Part shown: in pieces, positions 1-7,461 of the stretch
Layout of the letters: the number at the start of each line of letters is the position of its first letter
How positions within the stretch are numbered: the stretch's first letter is position 1
Assembly: GCF_026130165.1 (NCBI RefSeq)
Contig: NZ_JAIHOM010000006.1
Span: forward strand, 1 to 64,000
Direction of reading: 5' to 3'
DNA from: Spirulina subsalsa FACHB-351
GTDB taxonomy: Bacteria; Cyanobacteriota; Cyanobacteriia; Cyanobacteriales; Spirulinaceae
Length of the DNA stretch: 64,000 bases
Program-made: the position numbers and the translations under genes
Notes under the pieces: model-generated
What the model saw: only the letters and a program-made list of their open reading frames with translations
Told to the model about the DNA's origin: nothing
Database searches by the model: none

Positions 1-836
1 ACCCCAACACCCCCAACCCCCAAGTCTCTGAACTTCCCCCCCTCCTCAACCACGTGCAAAGCGTAATCTACACCGGAGACGTTAACGCATTGCCCCCCTG
101 GATCGACGTAATCGCCCAATACCTCGGCATCGGGAGCGAAACCCTATTATTCGACTTCCGACAGCCTAACGACGATTTAAAAGCCAGTTGGGGCGCTGTA
201 GATGACGTGGTGATGGGGGGAGTCAGTGCCAGTGGGATTCGTTGCCTCGAAGGACGGGCAATCTTCGCGGGAAACGTTTCCACAGCCAACTCCGGGGGGT
301 TTGCCTCAGTCCGTAACCGCAACTTTGACCCTCCCCTCGACCTTTCCCACTACGACGGGATTCAACTGCGCGTTAAAGGAGACGGTCAACGGTACAAACT
401 CATTTTACGCAGTGAGGGGCGTTGGGATGGCGTGAGTTATTGTTACTCCTTCGATACCGTCGCCGGGGACTGGATAACCGTCTCCATTCCCTTTCGGGAT
501 CTTCGTCCCGTTTTCCGCGCCAAAACCCTTACCAATGTAGGGGAATTTGATGCCAGTCGCACCTATTCTTTCCAGATTATGCTGAGTAAATTTGAGTATG
601 ATGGGGCGCTGAATCCTCATTTTACGGCGGGAGGATTTAGTTTAGAAATAGCCACAATTCAAGCCTATGGGGGTGTTGTTACACCTAAGTTAATTGTTTT
701 TACCAATCGTGACTTGCCATCGGTCATTGAGAGTGGTTTAAACCAAAGTGGTTTAGCCTATAAAATCCTTGAAATGGGAGACACCGGAGAAGCCATGGCG
801 GAACAAATTCTTAAGGTTTTATCTCCTGTAAGTTGA
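1..836 (+). CDS. CIA30-family (NADH dehydrogenase intermediate-associated) protein, 5' partial
   Basis: The reading frame is open from base 3 to the left edge, so the gene begins outside the window; the GTG at 54 is only an internal codon. The visible part (about 277 residues) carries a CIA30 domain: a beta-sandwich with WGAVDDVVMGGVS, the SGGFASVRNR strand and YDGIQLRVKGDGQRY. In cyanobacteria this domain is usually inserted in or fused to an atypical short-chain dehydrogenase fold; the tail (TPKLIVFTNRDLPSVIESGL) fits the rest of such a fold. CIA30 in mitochondria assists complex I assembly; the cyanobacterial role is unproven and may concern NDH or another membrane complex. The stop codon at 834-836 lies at the edge of a C-rich hairpin. 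Confidence 0.85.
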   Translation, partial: PNTPNPQVSELPPLLNHVQSVIYTGDVNALPPWIDVIAQYLGIGSETLLFDFRQPNDDLKASWGAVDDVVMGGVSASGIRCLEGRAIFAGNVSTANSGGFASVRNRNFDPPLDLSHYDGIQLRVKGDGQRYKLILRSEGRWDGVSYCYSFDTVAGDWITVSIPFRDLRPVFRAKTLTNVGEFDASRTYSFQIMLSKFEYDGALNPHFTAGGFSLEIATIQAYGGVVTPKLIVFTNRDLPSVIESGLNQSGLAYKILEMGDTGEAMAEQILKVLSPVS

Positions 837-872
837 CATCCCCCCCCACCGTAAACGGACGGGGATTCCATC
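834..872. other. IS200/IS605-end-like hairpin at a gene terminus
   Basis: The sequence TGACATCCCC...CCGT-aaac-GGACGGGGATTCC forms an imperfect stem-loop directly after the CIA30 stop codon. Its layout (GACATCC, C-rich arm, short loop, G-rich arm, GATTCC) matches the subterminal hairpins of cyanobacterial IS200/IS605 elements, but no transposase is nearby. It may be a relic end, or it may now serve as a terminator. Confidence 0.35.
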
Positions 873-1080
873 TATTTCAACAGGTCAAAAATTGACAATT
901 GATAAGATTAGTGTTTCAGTTTTTATAGAGTTTATTAATTTTCGTGCTACCTTAAGATGAAGGAATTTTGGGGCTTGGTCGCCATTTATCCCGTCGCCAA
1001 CGTTCCTTACGGCACGGGCAAAACTTGGCCCCATTCAGATCAGGAAAGAGCCTGTATTGAGGTTTCCTTCCGTCTAGAGC

Positions 1081-1392
1081 ATGGGAGAAGCATTGAGAGT
1101 GAAAACGGCTTATCGTTGGTATCGTCAGACCCTACATAACCCCCAATATCGTTGGTGGTTAATTTTGGGCAGTTTGTTATATCTAATTAGTCCGTTAGAT
1201 TTATCCCCAGATGTGATTCCACTGTTAGGACAAATTGATGATCTCGTCTTGCTGACGATTCTTTTTACGGAAGTCTCACAACTGATTACCGATGCCTTGC
1301 GACCTCGTCCTCTAGAACCTCTGAGACGAGATGATGATCCTCGGGCGATTAACACTGTCGATGTAGATGCGGTAACAGTGCAAGATGACTAG
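1081..1392 (+). CDS. YkvA family (DUF1232) small membrane protein
   Basis: A 103-residue protein with the DUF1232/YkvA signature: YRWWLILGSLLYLISPLDLSPDVIPLLGQIDD, a hydrophobic helix followed by the SPxDLxPDxIPxxGxxDD motif. The function of this family is unknown; it is membrane-associated. The start could be the ATG at 1081 or the in-frame GTG at 1099, which would remove six residues and give the more usual N-terminus. The last 25 residues are acidic and probably disordered. It stands alone between the CIA30 gene and the convergent cbiMN operon. Confidence 0.8.
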   Translation: MGEALRVKTAYRWYRQTLHNPQYRWWLILGSLLYLISPLDLSPDVIPLLGQIDDLVLLTILFTEVSQLITDALRPRPLEPLRRDDDPRAINTVDVDAVTVQDD

Positions 1393-1419
1393 GGGAATGG
1401 GGAGTCGGGAACGGGGGAG

Positions 1420-1512
1420 CGGGGGAGCAGGGGAGCAGGGGAGCAGGGGAGCAGGGGAGAAATTCCCTATTCTCTATTCCCTATTACCTATTCCCTATTC
1501 CCTATTCCCTGT
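1420..1512. repeat. Short tandem repeats (gggagcag octamers, then ctattcc heptamers)
   Basis: About five copies of an octamer (ggggagca) are followed by several copies of a heptamer (ctattcc/ctattac). The same motifs recur at 4980-5130, 7750-7832 and 52180-52300. These are cyanobacterial short tandemly repeated repetitive (STRR) sequences; no coding function is seen. Confidence 0.85.
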
Positions 1513-1550
1513 TCCCTTGTGGATTACAAAACTCAAATGGAAACGCTATA
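1512..1550 (-). repeat. Solitary end of a MITE-like element
   Basis: This 39-bp segment is the reverse complement of the left end of the inverted-repeat element at 48918-49069, with one mismatch. It contains the 13-bp terminal sequence TATAGCGTTTCCA (here TGGAAACGCTATA). No second terminal repeat was found nearby, so it is a solo end or a relic. Confidence 0.65.
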
Positions 1551-1581
1551 TAACCCTGATTAGAGAAATACTAAGCTATCC

Positions 1582-1878
1582 CTACTTGCTCTCATGACGA
1601 CCTTTATAAAGCCCAATGACATAACCTAAAAACCCTGCACCTAATGCCGCTTGAGATACAAATAATAAGCTTTCAATTTCTCCACTCGGCGGCTCAAAAA
1701 TCGACTCAAACCAGGGTTCATAATCCGGTTGAATTTCTGTAATCATTTCTTCACCTAGTCCATCGGCTCCCTCATAGTCTCCTCGAACAAATAGTAAAGG
1801 AGTTAGGGTTAAGACCAGGACAGCGAAAACAAGCCACCAGTTGCCTTGTTTGCTAGGTTTAATGTTAGATTGTGCCAT
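1582..1878 (-). CDS. cbiN: Cobalt ECF transporter small subunit CbiN
   Basis: A 98-residue protein with two transmembrane helices, one near residues 14-31 (WWLVFAVLVLTLTPLLF) and one near the C-terminus (AALGAGFLGYVIGLY). They bracket the conserved extracytoplasmic loop YEGADGLGEEMITEIQPDYEPWF, typical of CbiN. CbiN works with CbiM to load Co2+ in energy-coupling-factor uptake. It is the second gene of a cbiM-cbiN unit, 86 bp after cbiM, under the upstream cobalamin riboswitch. No cbiQ or cbiO follows, so the energising subunits must be elsewhere. Confidence 0.9.
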   Translation of the reverse strand: MAQSNIKPSKQGNWWLVFAVLVLTLTPLLFVRGDYEGADGLGEEMITEIQPDYEPWFESIFEPPSGEIESLLFVSQAALGAGFLGYVIGLYKGRHESK

Positions 1879-1964
1879 GATTAATTCAAGATAGGGTAAG
1901 TGATTTTATCGGATTAAACGGCTCAAAAATTGGATAGTGAGTCCCCGTTTAAAGTAAAAATTCA

Positions 1965-2723
1965 TTAACTTTGAGCAGGTTTTAATAGCTTCAAGGTTTG
2001 CAGTTCTGGGGCGGCATAGGACTGTAACCAGTTCCACACTAAGACGGTTAGAAAACCTTCGGTAATGGCGAGGGGAATTTGAGTGAGGGCAAAAATTCCG
2101 GCAAATTTGACAAAGGCGGCTAAAATGCCACCACTAGCGGCGGGAAAGGCAAGGGCTAACTGGATTGAGGTGACTAAATAGGTGCTTAAGTTGCCCAAGG
2201 CAGCGGCGCTAAAAATGCCGATTTTCTGCTGTCCTAATTTCAGGGCTATTTGATAAACAGCGTAGGCGACCCAAGGACCAACAATGGCCATAGAAAAGAC
2301 GTTTGCTCCCAAGGTTGTAATCCCACCATGTGCTAATAAAAGGGCTTGAAAGATTAACACTAAACTACCTAAAACGGTCATTATGCCGGGCCCAAATAAA
2401 ACGGCACCGAGTCCGGTTCCGGTGGGATGGGAACAACTCCCTGTGACGGAGGGTAATTTAAGAGCAGACAGGACAAAACTAAAGGCTCCTGCGAGTCCGA
2501 GGAGTAATTTTAATTCGGGATTTTGGCGGGTGATCTGAAGGAGCGATCGCAATCCCCAGCCAAAAAAGGGCAATGCCAACACCCACCACAATACAGCCCA
2601 TTGTAGGGGTAAAAACCCTTCCATAATGTGCATCGCTTGGACGGGCTGGGCGGAACCGATTACTAAGTAGGCACTAAGTCCAGCTATGGCAGCTAACTGC
2701 CAACTCTTTTTTCTGTAATTCAT
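1965..2723 (-). CDS. cbiM: Cobalt ECF transporter substrate-specific subunit CbiM
   Basis: A 252-residue polytopic membrane protein. A signal-like N-terminal segment ends with VQA before MHIMEGFLP; in CbiM/NikM the new N-terminal Met-His takes part in metal binding. The conserved [17 protein letters not shown] segment provides a further His ligand, and [24 protein letters not shown] is the family core. Reaction: high-affinity Co2+ (possibly Ni2+) uptake with CbiN and the CbiQO module. The cobalamin riboswitch upstream argues for cobalt rather than nickel, although a Ni-dependent hydrogenase system is encoded later in the window. Confidence 0.93.
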   Translation of the reverse strand: MNYRKKSWQLAAIAGLSAYLVIGSAQPVQAMHIMEGFLPLQWAVLWWVLALPFFGWGLRSLLQITRQNPELKLLLGLAGAFSFVLSALKLPSVTGSCSHPTGTGLGAVLFGPGIMTVLGSLVLIFQALLLAHGGITTLGANVFSMAIVGPWVAYAVYQIALKLGQQKIGIFSAAALGNLSTYLVTSIQLALAFPAASGGILAAFVKFAGIFALTQIPLAITEGFLTVLVWNWLQSYAAPELQTLKLLKPAQS

Positions 2724-2744
2724 CTGTACCTCGCAGATTGATTA

Positions 2745-2900
2745 AAGCGGTTAAGCCTCGGCGGGCATCCTGACTTAGGGATTTGTGTTCCCTTCACAGT
2801 TGCGGGACAGTGCTGGATTTGCACCAGTCTTTCCCCGTTACCTCTAATGGCTGTTCCCCATTAGAACCGAATTGGATTATTGACACTGTACCAGAAACCG
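2745..2900 (-). promoter_or_regulatory. Cobalamin (AdoCbl) riboswitch upstream of cbiMN
   Basis: Read on the minus strand, the leader contains GTGCAAATCCAGCACTG, then TCCCGCAACTGTGA, a variable hairpin, and the B12 box AAGTCAGGATGCCCGCC. These blocks, in this order, are the conserved core of cobalamin riboswitches. The element ends about 22-30 nt before the cbiM start, which suggests control by sequestering the ribosome binding site or by a short terminator. High cobalamin would be expected to shut down cobalt uptake. Confidence 0.93.
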
Positions 2901-3207
2901 GGGGCAGTGAAACCAGAAAAATAGCCTGAGAAACGTTCTCGGGTTTCACGGGGGATTTCAGATTTTTTTTGTATCCTAAAACACTCTTGCCTGCTATACT
3001 GTTGTGAGATGTTGGGAAATCGTACAATTTTCGGCATAAATGGTCGGGATTCCTGACTCCATCAGGCCTGACTAGATCAGGGAGATTAACTGCCCTTAAC
3101 CCAGCTAGTTAAATCAGAGCAATCAAAAACAAAGGAAGGCCGATTAATTCGCCTGTAATGTTCTTCCCCCGTGAAAAACGAGGGTTTTCACACTTACTAA
3201 ATTTGTC

Positions 3208-3504
3208 ATGAAAGGTTCTATTTCTGCCACCCAGATCAAATTCCCGATTTTGTCCGAACCATTACGCCTCGGTAGCGAAGGACGCTTTGTGAAGGTTTTG
3301 CAACTGCAACTGGAGTCTCAAGGCTTTTTTTTAGGTCGTGTTGATGGTGTTTTCGGTAGAAATACCCTCGCTGCCGTCCGTGCCTTTCAAGCTGAGTTTG
3401 GGTTATCTATCGATGGTGTGGTAGGAGCAGCCACTTGGCGCAATTTGGGAGGAGAATACTATGGTCGGGAGAAGGTTGTATTCCCCATGAGTATTTTCTC
3501 TTAA
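3208..3504 (+). CDS. Small peptidoglycan-binding domain protein
   Basis: A 98-residue protein that is almost entirely one PG_binding_1 domain (residues ~18-76): LRLGSEGRFVKVLQLQLESQGFF, VDGVFGRNTLAAVRAFQAEFGLSIDGVVGAATW. The motif G-x-F-G-x-x-T-x-x-A-V-x-x-F-Q is intact. No signal peptide or catalytic domain is visible. Such stand-alone domains are common in cyanobacteria; the biological role is unknown. It lies alone, divergent from the cbiMN riboswitch. Confidence 0.85.
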   Translation: MKGSISATQIKFPILSEPLRLGSEGRFVKVLQLQLESQGFFLGRVDGVFGRNTLAAVRAFQAEFGLSIDGVVGAATWRNLGGEYYGREKVVFPMSIFS

Positions 3505-3606
3505 ATTAGCTCTCCGTCGGATCAGAATCCAGTTGGGCTTGACTTTGATCTCCCTGTCTGCTAAGGTTATTTTGCCAGTGGGGAACAAAGTTTCCTCAAA
3601 GGCAGT

Positions 3607-3724
3607 CTAGGGTTAAGTATCTAGAGTAAAGTTTCTAGAATCAACAACATCTAGAATGAACAACCTCTAGAGTTAACAAACTAGCAAGTTTCCATTCAAC
3701 TTATAGAAATCACCAGTTTCCTAG
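3607..3724. repeat. Cluster of phased CTAG motifs
   Basis: CTAG occurs at 3607, 3621, 3635, 3651, 3667, 3681 and 3721, mostly spaced 14-16 bp. The surrounding sequence (tctagaatgaacaac and variants) looks like a degenerate 14-16 bp tandem repeat. It lies upstream of the aroF leader region; its role is unknown. Confidence 0.5.
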
Positions 3725-3768
3725 ATGAATTTCCCCGGCACCAGCTACTTTTATTTTTGGTTTAGACA

Positions 3769-3858
3769 GGTTCACCGAGGGTGAGTCCCGTTTAGGCTAG
3801 GGAAAGCAAAAGGGAAAACTCGGTGAACCGCAAGCACTTTAAAGGGCCTGCGGTTTTT
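3769..3858 (+). ncRNA. Candidate structured small RNA or upper aroF leader, with terminator-like 3' end
   Basis: A perfect 11-bp stem (GGTTCACCGAG at 3769-3779 with CTCGGTGAACC at 3819-3829) encloses a 39-nt loop. It is followed immediately by a second hairpin, CCGCAAGC...GGCCTGCGG, and TTTTT at 3854-3858, the form of an intrinsic terminator. The two stems share two bases at 3828-3829. I do not recognise the RNA as 6S, Yfr1 or SRP RNA. It may be a free-standing sRNA or part of a longer aroF leader. Confidence 0.45.
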
Positions 3859-3948
3859 GGTGTTTTAGGGGGTTCTACCCAAACACTAGACTCCATCGAT
3901 TAGATTTCTCTCTCTTTTCTCGTTCACCCGTTTATCGCGGAGATACCC

Positions 3949-4008
3949 ATGATCATTCCTTCTCCTGTTTGGTTTTTTGGTTTTTATTTTACTTGGCCTA
4001 CTGGATAG
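3949..4008 (+). CDS. Aromatic-rich attenuator leader peptide of aroF
   Basis: A 19-codon ORF, MIIPSPVWFFGFYFTWPTG, starts at ATG 3949 with a GGAG ribosome binding site at 3939-3942 and ends with TAG at 4006-4008. Seven of 19 residues are aromatic (two Trp, four Phe, one Tyr), clustered at codons 8-16. The stop codon directly abuts the first arm of an antiterminator hairpin. This is the arrangement of amino-acid attenuator leaders such as trpL and pheL. It is inferred to sense charged tRNA-Trp, tRNA-Phe and tRNA-Tyr for the DAHP synthase downstream. Confidence 0.8.
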   Translation: MIIPSPVWFFGFYFTWPTG

Positions 4009-4069
4009 TCCGAGCTTAGATCCTGTTGTATCTCCCTCTTGCTCGGACAGTGATTCCGAGCTTTTTTTT
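4008..4069 (+). promoter_or_regulatory. Transcription attenuator: antiterminator/terminator switch for aroF
   Basis: Three arms are visible: A, TCCGAGC at 4009-4015; B, GCTCGGA at 4041-4047; C, TCCGAGC at 4055-4061, followed by eight T (4062-4069). B:C gives a 7-bp terminator stem with a 7-nt loop and U-tract. A:B gives an alternative 8-bp stem (GTCCGAGC/GCTCGGAC, 4008-4048), with extra AGAT/ATCT pairing inside its loop. A ribosome at the leader stop codon would mask A and allow termination; one stalled earlier on Trp/Phe/Tyr codons would leave A free to block the terminator. Confidence 0.8.
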
Positions 4070-4104
4070 CGTCCATTATTCATGCTTTAAGGAAGGTTCA
4101 CACC

Positions 4105-4959
4105 ATGTCTCATTCTCAACTGATTGCCAAAAAACACGACCAAGATATGACCTTAGTCTCCCTGTCTTCAGAGGTGATTTTCGGGGGGGAAGAAGTGGTG
4201 ATTATTGGCGGGCCTTGTTCGGTGGAAAGTCAGGAACAAATGGATACCGTTGCCGAAAAACTCAGCGCCGCTCCCGTCCAAGCGTTACGGGGGGGCGTTT
4301 ATAAGCCCCGCACGCTGCCTTACTCCTTCCAAGGGTTAGGTCAAGCGGGATTGGAGATTTTAGCGCGAGTGCGTAGGGAGCATCAGATTCCGGTGGTTAC
4401 GGAGGTGATGGCGATCGCACAAATTGAAGAACTCGCCGCCGTTGCCGATCTGCTGCAAGTTGGGAGTCGTAATATGCAGAACTTCGACCTCCTCAAAGCC
4501 CTAGGCCAGGCCGGAAAACCCATCTTACTCAAGCGAGGGTTAGCCGCTACGATTGAGGAATTCCTAGGGGCAGCAGAGTATATTGTCAGTCATGGCAACC
4601 CCCAAGTGGTGTTATGTGAACGAGGAATCCGTAGTTTCGACAACTTCACCCGCAATGTCTTGGATCTTGGGGCCGTGGTTGCCCTGAAACAACTCACCCA
4701 TTTACCCGTAATTGTAGATCCCTCCCACGCCGTTGGGAAGCGGGAATTAGTCGCTCCCTTGGCCAAAGCGGCGATCGCCTGTGGAGCCGATGGGTTAATC
4801 ATCGAGTGCCACCCGGAACCCGAGCAATCTATTTCTGATGCTCGCCAAGCCCTATCCTTAGAAGATATGGTCGCCCTCGTCCACAGTTTACAACCTGTTG
4901 CTGCTGCCATTGGTCGCTCCGTGAGAACTACTCCGGAGCGACAATTATTAGCGGCTTAG
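4105..4959 (+). CDS. aroF: 3-deoxy-7-phosphoheptulonate (DAHP) synthase
   Basis: Catalyses PEP + erythrose 4-phosphate to DAHP, the first step of the shikimate pathway to Phe, Tyr and Trp. The 284-residue protein is the KDO8PS-like class I-beta type. It shows GGPCSVES (35-41), LRGGVYKPRTLPYSFQGLG, ILLKRGLAATIEEF, CERGIRSF, VDPSHAVGKRELV and the metal-binding IIECHPEP. It has only a short N-terminal tail and lacks the ACT-like, ferredoxin-like or chorismate-mutase regulatory domain found in many relatives. AAGGAAGG (4089-4096) precedes the ATG. The missing allosteric domain makes the upstream attenuator the likely main control. Confidence 0.95.
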   Translation: MSHSQLIAKKHDQDMTLVSLSSEVIFGGEEVVIIGGPCSVESQEQMDTVAEKLSAAPVQALRGGVYKPRTLPYSFQGLGQAGLEILARVRREHQIPVVTEVMAIAQIEELAAVADLLQVGSRNMQNFDLLKALGQAGKPILLKRGLAATIEEFLGAAEYIVSHGNPQVVLCERGIRSFDNFTRNVLDLGAVVALKQLTHLPVIVDPSHAVGKRELVAPLAKAAIACGADGLIIECHPEPEQSISDARQALSLEDMVALVHSLQPVAAAIGRSVRTTPERQLLAA

Positions 4960-4975
4960 TTTAGCTGAATCAAGC

Positions 4976-5130
4976 CGGGGGGGAACAGGGAACAGGGAAT
5001 AGGGAATTGATAATTGATAATTGATAATTGATAATTGATAATTGATAATTGTTCCCCCTCTCCCCCTCTCCCCTGCTCCCCTGCTCCCCTGCTCCCCTGC
5101 TCCCCTGCTCCCCTGCTCCCCCGCGAAGAG
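4976..5130. repeat. STRR block (gataatt heptamers and cccctgct octamers)
   Basis: The sequence between aroF and cruA is built of gggaaca/gggaata units, about six consecutive gataatt heptamers, and about six cccctgct octamers. This is pure short tandem repeat DNA between two convergent genes, with no ORF of interest. Confidence 0.9.
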
Positions 5131-5180
5131 AGAAGAGAGAATTGAGAAGTGAGAATTATTCCTGACTCCCGACTCCCGAT

Positions 5181-5212
5181 TGGGGGCCAAAGGGCAACTA
5201 CGAACCCGATTT
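5181..5212 (+). repeat. GCGCAACTACGAACC-type dispersed element (copy 1, diverged)
   Basis: GGGGCCAAAGGGCAACTACGAACCCGATTT resembles the elements at 34122-34152 and 63640-63670, and, inverted, at 16876-16902. It overlaps the 3' end of cruA, whose last eight codons, including the TAG stop, are read from it. Confidence 0.65.
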
Positions 5213-7321
5213 CCGAACTTTTTCAGCCAGCTCTAGTTCCACCGGGGGCGGTGCATTCGCCTCCTGTTGACGACGTAGCACCTGCTGTTGTTGGTCCGAG
5301 GCAAAAGGGGGAGAATTCCCCACCCCCGTTAAACTGTAGCTAAAACTCAACAACCGCAGCCAGAGCGCCGGATAATTCGGCTCTAACCACCTTTGCACCC
5401 CTGCTAATACTTGGGGCAACCAACCGCGAAACGCCCAGGCAATTAGGGAGTCCAGCCCAAACCAGAAATAACTGCCCAGCCAGCGCAGAAAATCCTTAGC
5501 TCCGGCCTGTTTCCAAATCCAAGGAATGAGGGCTGGATTCATAAACGCCGCCTTGATGGCTAAACGGTTAAACGTCAGCCAGTTAAAACGGTCTTTAATG
5601 AACGTATCGGCCACCTCGTAGGGTTCATTAGCCAATAAGCCAAAAAAGGTGTTTAACATGGCATTAATCCGTTCTGGGGGGAGCGTTTGTCCCGTCGGTA
5701 CCATCATCCCCTTAGAAAATAGCCAAGTCACGGCGATATTGCTCTGATAAGCGCGGATTTGGTTCAAGTGTTGAGCTTGGAGTAAATCATGTTTCAGGGC
5801 TGTATCTAATAAATGGGTGAGACGGCCTAAATTGCGCACGAGAGAGCCAAACCCCGTAAACACTAGAGGGGATTGAAGGGAAGCCGCATCCCCAATGGCT
5901 AACAGCCGATCAAACGCCACCTTGCGATCGCCTCCCCCCACCGTAAAATGACCCGGAATATAGCCAAACGTCGCCTTTTTCCAGACCAAGGTTTCAGGAT
6001 CACAACGTCGATATTCCGGCAAAATCGAGAAAAAGTCCTCATACATCTCCAACAACGACCCCGGATTATCCGGGTGGACTTGGTGATAGTGGAACAGATA
6101 CAGCGTTAAATTATCCTCCTCAATCGGGAACAACTCCCAAATCAACTGACGGCCGCGGGAAATATCCCCATGAGAATGGAGAACATCCCCATATTCCGGG
6201 TCCCACACTTGGGGAGAAATGCCCGACAAAACCGCCCCCACCGTCGGACAAACACTATCAAACGCCCGTCCTCCGTTGAGTTGCCAAGCAATCGGGGAAG
6301 CCGTTCCCATCGCATCAATTAGCAACCGTCCCGTCACCGTTTTAGCCCTTCCCGTATCCAACTCCGTCGTCTGGACTTGTACCCCACTTTCCCCAATATC
6401 CACCCGAGAAAATTCGGTAAAATCCCAGATTTCACCCCCAGCGGCTTTTAACTTATCGCCACAAAGCTTTAATAATTTACTAGAATCCACCGCAATATTT
6501 AACACCGTGGGCGTGTAGAGAATATTAGCCTTTAAATGGGGGGGATTATTGCCATCAAAAAATTTACTGAACCCATCCCGATATTCTCGTGCAATAATAG
6601 ATTCAAACTCATCTGGTGAAAAGAGTCCCAAATCGATTAAACTCTGGAACTCTGCCCTAGAAATATTCCACTCTCGGTTCATCCGACCGAAGCCCAGACG
6701 TTCGACCACAAGAACTTTATAGCCCCGCCTGGCCATCACGGCGGCATGAATAACCCCTAAAGCCCCTCCGATATAGATGAGGTCGTATTCTGGGGCAGGG
6801 GTTTGAGCGTTGGTTAAGGGAAAAACAACTGATTTCGGATTTTGCGGGGTGCAAACACTTTCCCGCCAACGCTTCTCCCACCAGTAGGCCCGTTGTAAAT
6901 CCTGTTCCCCGTGGGGCATTTTCTGGAAAAAATGCACCGTCTGGGGGTAGTAGGGCGCAAGGGCGCTAAAAATTGACTGTTGACTGAGATCAATGTCCGG
7001 CGGTGCTGGATACCGTTGCGGGAATTGTTGTCTCAAGTCGGCTTCGAGTTGAGCTAATAGCCGAGATTCTTGGGGGAGGGGGATTTTTCCCCACCGAAAC
7101 ACTTTAAGATAGGTGGTGCGCTGGACTGACCAGAGGAAAATTGATAGTTCAGTCTCTGGAATGTTCTCCCTAGGTTGTGAAGATTTATGGGGAAATTGCC
7201 AGCGAATGCCATCGGGAGTGTTAAGTTTTTGTCCGAGTTCGGGTCGCCATTGGTCATGGAGCCAAGCTAACACCGCTTGAGTTTCCGGTGTCGGAAGTTC
7301 AACATAAAGGAGTTCTTTCAT
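5198..7321 (-). CDS. cruA: Lycopene cyclase CruA-type FAD-dependent oxidoreductase
   Basis: A 707-residue flavoprotein. A Rossmann motif lies near residue 180 (DLIYIGGALGVIHAAVMARRGYKVLVVE), followed by GRMNREWNISRAEF and the conserved FAD-dependent core (LLIDAMGTASPIAWQL, LAIGDAASLQSPLVFTGFGSLVRNL). The REWNIS and FTGFGS motifs are typical of the CruA/CruP carotenoid cyclases. The length, with a long N-terminal region and a C-terminal helical extension, favours CruA over the shorter CruP. It converts lycopene to cyclic carotenes at the membrane. I chose ATG 7321; an in-frame GTG lies five codons upstream. The C-terminus (KVRKSGS) comes from a dispersed repeat. Confidence 0.85.
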   Translation of the reverse strand: MKELLYVELPTPETQAVLAWLHDQWRPELGQKLNTPDGIRWQFPHKSSQPRENIPETELSIFLWSVQRTTYLKVFRWGKIPLPQESRLLAQLEADLRQQFPQRYPAPPDIDLSQQSIFSALAPYYPQTVHFFQKMPHGEQDLQRAYWWEKRWRESVCTPQNPKSVVFPLTNAQTPAPEYDLIYIGGALGVIHAAVMARRGYKVLVVERLGFGRMNREWNISRAEFQSLIDLGLFSPDEFESIIAREYRDGFSKFFDGNNPPHLKANILYTPTVLNIAVDSSKLLKLCGDKLKAAGGEIWDFTEFSRVDIGESGVQVQTTELDTGRAKTVTGRLLIDAMGTASPIAWQLNGGRAFDSVCPTVGAVLSGISPQVWDPEYGDVLHSHGDISRGRQLIWELFPIEEDNLTLYLFHYHQVHPDNPGSLLEMYEDFFSILPEYRRCDPETLVWKKATFGYIPGHFTVGGGDRKVAFDRLLAIGDAASLQSPLVFTGFGSLVRNLGRLTHLLDTALKHDLLQAQHLNQIRAYQSNIAVTWLFSKGMMVPTGQTLPPERINAMLNTFFGLLANEPYEVADTFIKDRFNWLTFNRLAIKAAFMNPALIPWIWKQAGAKDFLRWLGSYFWFGLDSLIAWAFRGWLPQVLAGVQRWLEPNYPALWLRLLSFSYSLTGVGNSPPFASDQQQQVLRRQQEANAPPPVELELAEKVRKSGS

Positions 7322-7461
7322 TGGGATTCTTTTCACTAACCAGAGCGTGGGGATTACTTAAGGATGAGAAGGTCGTAAAATCCTTAGAATGTTTTAAAGA
7401 AAGTTTACACTGTTGCCGTTGCCGATTTTTGACCAGTTACTAGGGTGACTTAGGGTACGCC

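Noticed and set aside
957-1139. 60-codon plus-strand ORF before the YkvA gene
   Set aside because: It overlaps the YkvA start in another frame and shows no protein-like conservation; its start has no ribosome binding site.
4980-5130. Possible CRISPR array
   Set aside because: Units are 7-8 bp with no spacers; these are STRRs. No cas genes occur in the window.
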